The translations under genes and the position numbers were made by a program. From CAZYBU01 sp964645775 (GTDB taxonomy: Bacteria > Spirochaetota > UBA4802 > UBA5550): 64,000 nt of DNA. Position 1 is the first letter of the stretch, and each line of letters begins with the position of its first letter. This document shows positions 32,127-40,855 of the stretch, one piece after another. Below the pieces are notes generated by a model. The model was not told the DNA's origin. It saw nothing but the letters and a program-made list of their open reading frames with translations, and made no database searches. The stretch covers positions 31,622 to 95,621 of the forward strand of contig CAZYBU010000008.1 of assembly GCA_964645775.1 (NCBI GenBank), read 5' to 3'.

Positions 32127-33639
32127 TCGTTCCGCGGTCGCCGGTTGTGCCACTATCAGCGTGAACGACATGCCGGTTTTTACCTGCGTTCTTGGCCTGG
32201 TACATGGCCTTATCCGCGATCTTAATCAGGTCCGTTTCGATTTCACCGTGATCCGGGTAAAGAGCGATACCTATACTCACGCCCACTCTTCTTATATCAT
32301 CTCCCACCGGTATTTCCCGGTTAACGCCGACGACAATTTTTTCGGACACAAAGGATGCGTCTTCCCCGGTTGATATCTTCTGCAAAATAATGGCAAATTC
32401 ATCCCCTCCCATTCGAGCAACGATATCGTTCTCGCGAACGGCTTCTCTCAGCCTGTCCGCCACGATCCTCAGAACCCTGTCTCCGGCGTCATGTCCGTAT
32501 TGGTCGTTAATGTCCTTGAAACCGTCCAGGTCGAGAAAGAGAAGGGCAAAAGCACCCCCTTCCCTCCGGCTGTTAGAGATAGCCTGGGCAACCAGCCGAT
32601 AGAAGAGGGAACGGTTCACAAGGTCGGTAAGATCATCATAGTGGGCCAGATGGACGAGCTCTTTTTCAAGCATCCGCTGTTCCGTCATATCCTGCATCGT
32701 CCCCCTTATCGCCGTAACTTCTTCCCGTGCATTCCGCACAGCCCGGATCTCGGAACGCATGTTACGCTCATCTCCATCAGGCAGAAGAAACCTGAATTCA
32801 TAGTTACGCACTTTGTGGAGGTTCCTGAAATCCGTAATAAGGTTTTCAAAGATATAACTGTCCTCAGGGTGGATGAACCGTTCCACGAATTCCTGGAAAT
32901 CGGAGATATCCTCATCTGCCTGAAGGTCCATAAGCTCAAACACGTTTCGTGACCAGGTAATTATTCCTGTTTCCGGATTCAGTTCCCAGGTCACAAGGCG
33001 GGCCATCCTCTGCGCGTTCTCCAGTTTTTCCTGATTTGCCAGGAGGATGCGTTCCCTCCTGTCCGCGATACGGATAGTCCAGCTGACCAGAAAACCTATC
33101 CCGAGGAACCCAAAGATATTTGTAAAAAGAATGGAGGCCAGATAACGTAAACTCACTCCACCCATATCGCCCGCAAGGACTTCTCTGCCATGTATTATAC
33201 CGGTGTATTCAAGCAGGATGGGAACGGCATAAGAAAAAGTGCTGAGAAGTACCACCACATAAATGTCCGCGGGCCGCAGGAGAAAACCGGCCACTACGAT
33301 CACAAGGGCGTAGATTATCTCCACATGGTTCATGGCCCCGTTAACAATATGAACGATACCGCCCATCTCCAGGAGAAAGAGAGCAAGCCATACATAGATA
33401 ACAGTGCGCCTCCGTTTTCCCTTCTGGACAAGTACATTGAACCAGGGATAGAGAGACGCGTTCAGTATCAGCAAAAAAAGTACAAGATTGTGGATAAAAA
33501 AGTTTTCCACCCGGTAAAGGAGAACGATTCCGATCATAACCAGGGTGATGAGGAATATCAGGGTCGAAATAACAACGAACCTTCGATTGATATCCTCTTC
33601 CCGGTCAAATCTCTGATTCAGGATGGATGTCTTAAACAT
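32116..33639 (-). CDS. Membrane-bound PAS-GGDEF diguanylate cyclase
   Basis: 507 residues from MFKTSILNQR. This ATG was preferred over an upstream TTG because AAAGGA lies about 9 bases before it. Five to six N-terminal membrane helices (about residues 20-190) are followed by a coiled linker (RRERILLANQEKLENAQ), a PAS-type domain (VTWELNPETGIITWS...IRGTMQDMTEQR) and a GGDEF domain with intact ARMGGDEFAIIL active site. It makes cyclic di-GMP in response to a membrane or cytoplasmic signal. Confidence 0.92.
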   Translation of the reverse strand: MFKTSILNQRFDREEDINRRFVVISTLIFLITLVMIGIVLLYRVENFFIHNLVLFLLILNASLYPWFNVLVQKGKRRRTVIYVWLALFLLEMGGIVHIVNGAMNHVEIIYALVIVVAGFLLRPADIYVVVLLSTFSYAVPILLEYTGIIHGREVLAGDMGGVSLRYLASILFTNIFGFLGIGFLVSWTIRIADRRERILLANQEKLENAQRMARLVTWELNPETGIITWSRNVFELMDLQADEDISDFQEFVERFIHPEDSYIFENLITDFRNLHKVRNYEFRFLLPDGDERNMRSEIRAVRNAREEVTAIRGTMQDMTEQRMLEKELVHLAHYDDLTDLVNRSLFYRLVAQAISNSRREGGAFALLFLDLDGFKDINDQYGHDAGDRVLRIVADRLREAVRENDIVARMGGDEFAIILQKISTGEDASFVSEKIVVGVNREIPVGDDIRRVGVSIGIALYPDHGEIETDLIKIADKAMYQAKNAGKNRHVVHADSGTTGDRGTIRV

Positions 33640-33716
33640 GCCTGGCAGTCCTTTAGTATCCATATATTGTACCATACCAGAGACGATATCGTCCAATTTT
33701 TTTTCTGATTATACCG

Positions 33717-34520
33717 CTATGGAGACAGGGCATCTTCCTTTGCCGGGTCAAGGAGTCCAAAACCGGCGGGCCAGAGATCTGCCGGCCCGGAGCCCATACG
33801 TTCAAGTATGGCCAGCGTCACAAGGCGGGAGGCAATGGTGTCAGCCGAGCAATATCGGATCAGCTTCGGTCTGCATTCAGGATGACCCGCTTTCCACCTG
33901 TAATAGAGGTTCAGCGCTTCAATGCCGTCCCAGTCCACAAGGTCGGCCGGCCGATGGATGCCGAGTTTTTTTTCCAGGACCTTCAGCCCCCCTCTTAAGC
34001 CGGAATGCCAGGAGACCCAGCGGAGATCGATATGGGGTGCCTGAAAACCGGGTATATGAAAAGACCGTTCAAGGAAGGGAATATCAAAACAGGCGCCGTT
34101 GAAGGTAACAAGCAGTTCCCGGCTGTCGGCGAAGTCGATAAAATCGTCCAGGTTCTCCCCTTCCACAAAGGTATGAAGCTCCCCCCGGTCCAGGGCAACC
34201 ACCACGGTTACCCGGTGGTCTATCATGGAGAGTCCCGTGGTTTCGATGTCAAAGAAGGTTGCCCGGTCAAAAAACCGGTCCAGTATCCTCCAGTGATGCC
34301 GGTTATGGAAAACCCGGGTAAAGAAGGTGATATCCTCCCTCTTCAGGGCCTCCATTCCCCTTTGAATCTCGTCCACGAAAGGGCCTTTCATTTTTGCGGA
34401 GAGAGGAAGGCCGGAAGGGTTTTCCAGGCACTCCTTCCAGGTATGGTAACCGGCCCGGCGAATCCGTTCATCCATGCGGGGTCCTATCCCCGGACAATGG
34501 TCGAAGACCCGGTCTATCAA
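33717..34520 (-). CDS. MrfB/YprB-like ribonuclease H-fold exonuclease
   Basis: 267 residues, TTG start with GGGAG 8 bases upstream. The stop of the upstream helicase overlaps it (TTGA). An N-terminal helical part (HCPGIGPRMDERIRRAGYHTW) resembles a helix-hairpin-helix. The DnaQ-like domain has FFDIETTGLSM (DxE), VTFNGACFDIPFLE, and CSADTIAS near the end. In Bacillus subtilis, MrfA and MrfB form a pair that repairs mitomycin-type DNA damage; this overlapping gene pair matches that arrangement. Confidence 0.88.
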   Translation of the reverse strand: MIDRVFDHCPGIGPRMDERIRRAGYHTWKECLENPSGLPLSAKMKGPFVDEIQRGMEALKREDITFFTRVFHNRHHWRILDRFFDRATFFDIETTGLSMIDHRVTVVVALDRGELHTFVEGENLDDFIDFADSRELLVTFNGACFDIPFLERSFHIPGFQAPHIDLRWVSWHSGLRGGLKVLEKKLGIHRPADLVDWDGIEALNLYYRWKAGHPECRPKLIRYCSADTIASRLVTLAILERMGSGPADLWPAGFGLLDPAKEDALSP

Positions 34521-36969
34521 TGAATCCGCTCCCTTTTCTTTCGGAGGATGTCGGAGGCCCGGTCCAGTTTACCCCGCACGGCCTGCCGCTCTTCGTCAGG
34601 TTCAATACCAATCAGGGCCTGTTCCAGTTCACTGGATCGGATCTGTACACGGGGGACCTTCACATCTCCTTCCAGCAGAGAATCCAGGAGAGAAAGGGTA
34701 CAGACCCGGGATGCGTCACTCTCTACCAGCAGGTATTCCAGAGTCGCGGAGTCCACACCTGGAGGAAGTGAAGGCACGCAGGAAGGACAGCCGCTTTCGC
34801 ATTCGCATTCACGGATAATGTCACGGACCAGAACCAGGGTCTCCGGAAGCATCTCGAAGACTTTCTCGGAATAGCCGACCCCTCCTTCGATTGCGTCGTA
34901 GAGAAAGAGGGAACTCTTCCATTCTTCGCCCGTGGTCTCATTCAGGGAAACGTCGGTCCCAAGATCCCTGGGATCGGCCATGCATATAACCGAGGAGGCG
35001 TGGGGAAGGATATACGCCAGCCCGTGAAAGGCCGCGCCGATAAAACGGATATCCTCCCGGTTCATGGTTTCGATCCACTCGCCGGGCGCCAGCAGGCTGA
35101 AACCGACGGTGTCGTACTCGAAAGGCGGGAGGGTAATGGGACCGTAACCGATATTCTCGAATGTCCTCTCCCGGATCTTCTTGTACAGTTTCGGCTGTCG
35201 ATTCACGTTCACTTCCCCAAGAGTCACAAGTCCATCGTAGAGGTCCTTCTTTTCATAGACATGATTCATGGTAATGCGGCTCTCCCAGTGCGCCTCGGTA
35301 TAGTAGTCCACGTCCACAGGTTCCACCCGGCAGAGCTTCTTCTCCAGGTCCAGTTCCATCGACATGTACCTTTTCCCGAGGTGCTGGTAGATGGCGTCCC
35401 TGTAGAGGGTACCCCTGGCGCCGATAGGGTCCAGCTCTCCGATAACTTCGGTCCCGCAGTATATCTCCACATTGTAATCGGTCATTCCCCTGAGGTTGAC
35501 TCCCCGGGCCGGGTAGTCGCTCACTCCGTAACGGAGGGCCTCCCTGTAGGGAAGCAAGGTCCCCTCCTTCTTCAGAAGGGCCATAGCCTCCTCGAAGACC
35601 ATCCCTCCGAAGAAACGCCCATCCTGCCCTGAAAGGGGATACTCGTGGGCCGCGCAGGGTAAATGCTGAAGAAGAATATAGGGGTTCTCGGCGTTAAGGC
35701 GGGCCGATTCCACGGGAGATTCTTCGATGAACTCCGGGTGATGAACGATATACTGGTCCACGGGAGTATCCCGGGCCACATAGACCACCAGAGACTCCGT
35801 CCCCCTTCGACCGACCCGGCCTGACTGCTGGTGGAAACTGGCCACGGTTCCGGGATGACCGGAGAGGACACAGAACTCCAGGTCACCGATATCGATGCCG
35901 AGTTCAAGGGCGTTCGTGCTTATGATGACCGATATACGTCCCTCAGCCAGATCCCTTTCCAGGGCCCGCCTCTCTCCGGGAAGCAGCCCGCCCCGGTAGG
36001 GCTTGACCCGGGCCGCGATCTCAGGGTTCCTGTCCGTTACGGCCCGGTGAAGCCTCTCCACCTCCTGCCGGGCCCGGCAGAATACGATGGTGCGGATCTT
36101 TCTCCGGGCGGCCTCCCGGATCAGGGGAACGGTCACCGATCCCGGTCCCTTCCGGTACAGGGCATGTCCCGCGCTCTTCACCAGGGACGGGTTAATAAAA
36201 TAGGTTGTACGGGCTGGCCGGGGAGAGGTGTCCCGGTCAACCACGTGAAAATCGACGCCGAAGAGACCCCGAACATGCTCGGTCGGGTTGCCTACCGTGG
36301 CCGATGAACAGATGAACACCGGGTCGCTTCCGTGGATGGCGCATATCCTTCTCAGACGCCGGAAGACATTGGCGACATGAGATCCGAAGGCGCCGCGGTA
36401 GATATGAACCTCGTCGATGATAACGTAACGCAGGCGGGAAAGGATATCCCTCCATTTACGATTATGGTTAGGCAGGATACCTCCATGNNNNNNNNNNTGT
36501 CAGGATTGGTGATAATAAAATCGGCCGACCGCTGGATCCGGTTCCTCTCGTCCCTCGGTGTGTCACCGTCGAAGGTCCCCAGGCGGCCGTCCCGGTTCAC
36601 AACGGACATCAGCCGGCCGAAAGTACCCTCCTGGTCCCGGGATAGAGCCTTTGTCGGATAGAGCAGGAGAACGGAGAAGGGTGAACTCTCCTCCAGGTAT
36701 TTATTCAAAACAGGAAGAAAAAAGGAGAAGGTCTTGCCGCTGGCCGTACTGGAGACCAGGAGGGTATGCTTATCCTCCCGGATGGAATGGAAGGCCTCCT
36801 CCTGGTGCCTGTAGAGCCTGTCGATTCCGTCTTTCTTCAGGATACGGACGATCTCAGGGTGCATCTCGGTCGGGAAAGGGACCGTCACGCCTTCCCGGGC
36901 AGCTATCTCTTTCCGGGAGCGGATCTGTTCATAGAGGTTTTCCTCGATATATTGCAAAAGTTCACGCAT
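34517..36969 (-). CDS. MrfA/YprA-like DEAD/DEAH helicase with DUF1998 (interrupted by scaffold gap)
   Basis: About 815 residues if the gap is closed. The first part has SSTASGKTFSFFLPVL (Walker A) and the Q-motif region. After the Ns come YVIIDEVHIYRG, ICSSATVGNP and the motif VI region QQSGRVGRRG. The DUF1998/MZB zinc cluster CECESGCPSC is near the end. Reading across the Ns needs NPDMLHGGILP, which fits five missing bases, not ten. It is a 3'-5' DNA helicase by family, coupled to the exonuclease gene downstream. Confidence 0.9.
36487..36496. other. Assembly gap (10 N)
   Basis: Ten ambiguous bases within the helicase gene. The reading frames on the two sides differ with ten bases but agree if the true number is five. 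Confidence 0.95.
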
Positions 36970-37150
36970 GGCGTCATCCCTGTGAGGTTATGTCGCGTCA
37001 TTTTATCAACATTTCCTTTTATGTCAACACATGTTCAGGTCTTTTCCCTTTCATCTTGACTCTCACGTATATATGAATTATCGTGACAACAAAGGCCATC
37101 CCGGCCCACCCTGTTTAATCGAAATTCTTACATTCTCGGAGGATTACCTC

Positions 37151-37420
37151 ATGACACCTCTTAACCTTACCCACTACATTCCCCTTGTTGTGGACGCCCT
37201 GCAACGGCTTATACCCCTTATTGGAGATGTTAAGAACCGAGAAAAACGGGAACAGCTGGAGGAGGCCCTGGAGAGACTGAACGAGGGGAGTGAAGCCCTC
37301 CGCTCCTGGCTGGTGGCCCGGGAACGTCGTATGACATTGATGATGATTATCCTCGGTCTTTCCCTGGCCCTTTCTTTTGTAAATCTTATTCTTCTTATTC
37401 ATGTGACGAGGACGCTTTAG
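37151..37420 (+). CDS. Small coiled-coil membrane-anchored protein
   Basis: 89 residues from MTPLNLTHYIPLVVDALQ, with CGGAGGATT upstream. A charged helical stretch (VKNREKREQLEEALERLNEGSE) is followed by one C-terminal membrane helix (LMMIILGLSLALSFVNLILLI). No family is recognised. It is divergent from the MrfAB pair. Confidence 0.7.
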   Translation: MTPLNLTHYIPLVVDALQRLIPLIGDVKNREKREQLEEALERLNEGSEALRSWLVARERRMTLMMIILGLSLALSFVNLILLIHVTRTL

Positions 37421-37717
37421 GCATAGTTTTACTTATTAAAATCGCTTTTTCCCAGAATACCGATAAAATGCTGACGTTTTTCTACGCATTCTGCACAGCG
37501 TCGACATTGCAGCATCCCTGCTGGGAGCCCCAAAACACATGTTTATATCCATATTTCCACGGTGAAAAATGGTATTTGCAAGGGATCATTCAATAATAAG
37601 TGTAAAATTGTATTGAATTGTCTAATTATAGTTATTGACTGCACCGGCGAGTCGATATTACAAATGAAGCAAACTATTCATGGTATCATACTATTCAAGT
37701 AAATTGCAGATTTTTTA

Positions 37718-37825
37718 ATGACCATGTCCAAATCCGAAAGCCAACTTGAAGAGACCCTGATCGCGAAACTCGGCGGCCTCAAAGTACGTCTATCGCGGGG
37801 ACATCCGCGACCGCGCCGCCGCTGA
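37718..37825 (+). pseudogene. Fragment of type I restriction subunit R (HsdR) N terminus
   Basis: The frame opens MTMSKSESQLEETLIAKLGGLK. One extra base then hides KYVYRGDIRDRAA. The combined text is the characteristic N terminus of HsdR, which usually continues for about 1,000 residues. Here homology ends about 20 codons later at GAGCGTTAGG. No HsdM or HsdS is present, so this is debris. The preceding 37,421-37,717 shows no gene. Confidence 0.7.
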
Positions 37826-37859
37826 TGCTGAGCGTTAGGTTGCTAAAGGGGTTTACGGA

Positions 37860-38093
37860 ATGAGCGATTGCTGTAATGACAGTTGCGCTATAGATGCCCT
37901 TCGTGTGAGGCAGCGAGGGACACTTAGAATTGTGCTTGGCGTCAATGACGTAATGTTCCTGGCTATTGCAGCGGCCGCGTTATATGGAAAGTCCACAGCG
38001 TTGTTCGCCGACAGCCTTGATAACCTTGGGGATGCCTTAATATATGGACTTAGCCTCTACGCAGTATCCAAAAGGAGAGAGGGGTTCCGATAA
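37860..38093 (+). pseudogene. Truncated cation diffusion facilitator (CzcD-like) N-terminal fragment
   Basis: 77 residues, MSDCCNDSCAIDALRVRQRG, then helix 1 and helix 2 (IVLGVNDVMFLAIAAAALY, STALFADSLDNLGDALIYGLSLYAVSK). This is the typical start of a metal-exporting CDF protein, but it ends after two helices where about 200-300 residues are normal. The metal-site Asp residues of helix 2 (ADSLDNLGD) remain. It is flanked on both sides by GAGCGTTA (37,830-37,837 and 38,096-38,103). Confidence 0.75.
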
Positions 38094-38108
38094 TCGAGCG
38101 TTATGCCT

Positions 38109-38909
38109 CTACCTCTTGATCACGTCCACTCCGTCCGGGATCTTGAAACTCCGGATCATGATATTCTCCTTGATAATAAGATTCCTGGCCCGGATCATCA
38201 TGGTAAGAGTGGTCCCGTTATCCACGACCCGGATATTGACAGGCATCCGGTGGCCGGACTTGCGGGCTATCTTCAAGTAGTAACACTCAAAGCGATTTTT
38301 ACTCTGTTTGTCGATAAGGAGGGTCTTCTCCACAAGACCCTCCTTCAGAGCTATGGTCTGAAAATAATGTTTGTTCTCCAGGACCAGCAGGGTAGTGGAA
38401 GACGATTGTGAGCGGGTGTATCCCCGCAAGGAATAATTATTGATGAGGGGAAACCTTCCCCGGATAATGTCGTAGACATAGTCAAAGGGAGCCGAAAGGG
38501 GGAAGTGTTCACTCAGATTCATCCCTGTATCTGTATAAACATAGACCCGCTTCTGCTGAGGAAAATAATAATTAATGATCTCCTCGTTCTGGTAAAACAG
38601 GGACATGGGGTTCCTGAAAATGAAATCGACAAGAAAGAGATTCATGGCCCTGGGTTCATGGCGGTAGGCCATCTGTCCCGAAAAGCGGAACTTCTGCTCT
38701 CCCAGGGAACCGATAATGTCCAGTTCAGTCCGGAATTCCTTCGGAGCCTGCCGGTTGAAAGCCTCGATATTGCTTATAAGCTCACGGGTAACGTCTTTGT
38801 CCCGTATTATTTCCCCAACAGGTAGAGGAATATCCCGCCGGGACCCGCTTCCACAGGAAGCAATGGAGAAGGCCAGAAATAGTATCCCGTACAGAGTAAG
38901 ATGTTTCAT
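38109..38909 (-). CDS. LolB/DUF4292-like outer-membrane lipoprotein
   Basis: 266 residues. The signal peptide ends in lipobox IASC at about residue 19. The mature part has a lipoprotein-insertion-like half-barrel pattern (FRTELDIIGSLGEQKFRFSGQMAYR, MNLFLVDFIFRNPMSLFYQ, RVYVYTDTGMNL). It overlaps the TPR gene upstream by 4 bases (ATGA) and is the last gene of an operon with an RND transporter. It may help lipid or lipoprotein handling at the outer membrane; this is inferred from fold and context. Confidence 0.7.
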   Translation of the reverse strand: MKHLTLYGILFLAFSIASCGSGSRRDIPLPVGEIIRDKDVTRELISNIEAFNRQAPKEFRTELDIIGSLGEQKFRFSGQMAYRHEPRAMNLFLVDFIFRNPMSLFYQNEEIINYYFPQQKRVYVYTDTGMNLSEHFPLSAPFDYVYDIIRGRFPLINNYSLRGYTRSQSSSTTLLVLENKHYFQTIALKEGLVEKTLLIDKQSKNRFECYYLKIARKSGHRMPVNIRVVDNGTTLTMMIRARNLIIKENIMIRSFKIPDGVDVIKR

Positions 38910-40855
38910 TTACCCTCTCTCTCCCCATACTTCTCCACCTTAATTTGAATCTCACTGTTATCCCCGTGAGAGAGAGCCTTCTTCCAGTATCTAAGGGCCT
39001 CATCCACGTTGCCGAGCTTGAGATAGGTATCCCCTATATGATCATAGACCACCGGGTCTGTTGCGCCCTCGTCCTTCATGTTTCTTTCGGCCCTCAGGAG
39101 ATTGCGTAAAGCCTGAGAATAATTACCCTTCCTGTAATAGAGCCATCCCAGGGAATCGAGGTATGCGCCGTTTTCCGGTTCCAAAGAGAGCGCCCGGTTA
39201 ATGAGATGAAGGGACTCCTCCAGTTTATAATTCCTGTCGGCATAGAGGTAACCGAGAAAATTATAGACCCGGGCGGATGTATCTGGAAGTTCCAACGCTT
39301 TTTTAAGCACGCTTTCCGTCTCTTCATAACGCTTCATCTTTTCCAGTGTGACGGCCAGGTAAAAATAGTACGACTCATTATCGTCCCTGATGGAGATGGC
39401 CCTTCGCATCTCCTTCTCCGCTTTCGGAAGGTCTTCCTGCCAGAGGCTGACCAATCCTTTGTAAAAATAGGCCATGTGGTTATCCGCGTTCCGTTCCAGG
39501 ACATCGTTAAAATACCTGTCGGAACGCTCATATTCCTTCTGTCGCCCGTAGAGAAATCCCAGGTGGATAAGTATTTCGTCCTTATTCTCTAATCGATACG
39601 CCTGACGGTACTCCGCAATGGCAAGGGGTATCTGGTCCAGGCTCTCGTAGCTCCTTCCAAGATAATAGTGGAGAGAGGCTTCATCCGGCGAGAGATCCAC
39701 AGCCTGCAAAAACTGATCCCTTGCCAGATTATACTGCTTGTAGTTAAAAGCCAGAATCCCGGCCTGAGTGGTATGATCCAGGGCCTTCTCTTTTTCCCCT
39801 TCCGAATAATAGATCCTTCCCAAAGGAACCCGCGGTTCAAGCATCCTGGGACGGCTCTGAGAAACAGCCAGGAGAATCTTCAGGGCCTTTTCATCGTCTC
39901 CGGTCTGTTTTTCCAGAAGCCCCTTGCAGAGGATACCTTCAACGGTCTTGAGCTGAGAGGCTTTGCGGAGATGATAGAGGGCCCCCGCGTTATCCTGCAG
40001 ATAGAGGGAACGACCTGCAACGGCGTGCATGGCGCTGTCGTCCGATTTTACCTCAAGATACCTTCTGGCGTAGGTAACCGCCTCGTCAAGATTGTACTGT
40101 TCCATGCTTATTCTGGCCAAAAGAAAGACCGCGTTCATATTCTCCCGGTTAATATCCAGAACATCCCTGAAGTAATGGGCTGCCTGCTCGTAATTGTTTT
40201 TCCTGTACTCAATAAAACCGAGATAGTAACTGGCGGATTCCCTGTAATAATCTTCAACGGCCTGATGGTAGGAAATCTCGATTACCCTGCGAAAAGCTTC
40301 CGCCGCCTTATCGTAATCGTTCAGGTGATTATAATAATGACGTCCCGCGACGAACTGGAACCGGACCTCATCGGGATCGATCTTCAGGTAGTCCTCCAGA
40401 GTCTTCACAGCCATTTTGTAGTCCCTGAGGTTAACATAAATATCGTATTTCTTAAGATAGGGACGATCAAATGATGGGTTTTCGCTGATGGACTTATCCG
40501 CGTACTCTACAGCTTTCGTAAAATCCCTGAGATAATAATAGACATCCGCCATATGATAATAGATCAAATCCAGAGATTCTCCATATTCTGTGGCATCCTG
40601 GAACAGCTCCAACGATCGTCTCAGCAGTGAGAGCCGCTCCCTGTTGTCTTCCGCATCCAGGGCACGACTCTTTGTGAAGAGGGCGTAACTGAACGTGGTC
40701 CAGGCGTTTTTCATTTCAGCCGGTACTTCCGTGCCAGGCTCAGTCGACCTCTTCCCTTTTGAACCCAGAGAATCTCCGGCCTTCTGCGCGGTTCCCGGAA
40801 GACCGAAGGTTATTACTAAGGCCAGAAGGGAGAGTGTTGCTATAAATCGGATCAT
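38906..40855 (-). CDS. Periplasmic TPR-repeat protein
   Basis: 649 residues with a signal peptide (MIRFIATLSLLALVITFGLP). The rest is at least ten tetratricopeptide repeats, for example YYHMADVYYYLRDFTKAVEYADKS, FHYLGRSYESLD-type units and LDSLGWLYYRKGNYSQALRNLL. It is a protein-protein scaffold. The start codon directly abuts the stop of the RND gene (TAGATG), and the lipoprotein gene follows with a 4-base overlap. The three products probably act together in the envelope. Confidence 0.88.
   Translation of the reverse strand: MIRFIATLSLLALVITFGLPGTAQKAGDSLGSKGKRSTEPGTEVPAEMKNAWTTFSYALFTKSRALDAEDNRERLSLLRRSLELFQDATEYGESLDLIYYHMADVYYYLRDFTKAVEYADKSISENPSFDRPYLKKYDIYVNLRDYKMAVKTLEDYLKIDPDEVRFQFVAGRHYYNHLNDYDKAAEAFRRVIEISYHQAVEDYYRESASYYLGFIEYRKNNYEQAAHYFRDVLDINRENMNAVFLLARISMEQYNLDEAVTYARRYLEVKSDDSAMHAVAGRSLYLQDNAGALYHLRKASQLKTVEGILCKGLLEKQTGDDEKALKILLAVSQSRPRMLEPRVPLGRIYYSEGEKEKALDHTTQAGILAFNYKQYNLARDQFLQAVDLSPDEASLHYYLGRSYESLDQIPLAIAEYRQAYRLENKDEILIHLGFLYGRQKEYERSDRYFNDVLERNADNHMAYFYKGLVSLWQEDLPKAEKEMRRAISIRDDNESYYFYLAVTLEKMKRYEETESVLKKALELPDTSARVYNFLGYLYADRNYKLEESLHLINRALSLEPENGAYLDSLGWLYYRKGNYSQALRNLLRAERNMKDEGATDPVVYDHIGDTYLKLGNVDEALRYWKKALSHGDNSEIQIKVEKYGEREGK

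Noticed and set aside
37830..38103. A complete integron gene cassette
   Set aside because: No attC-like inverted repeat of 50-140 bases is seen between the CDF fragment and GAGCGTTA, and the gene is truncated.
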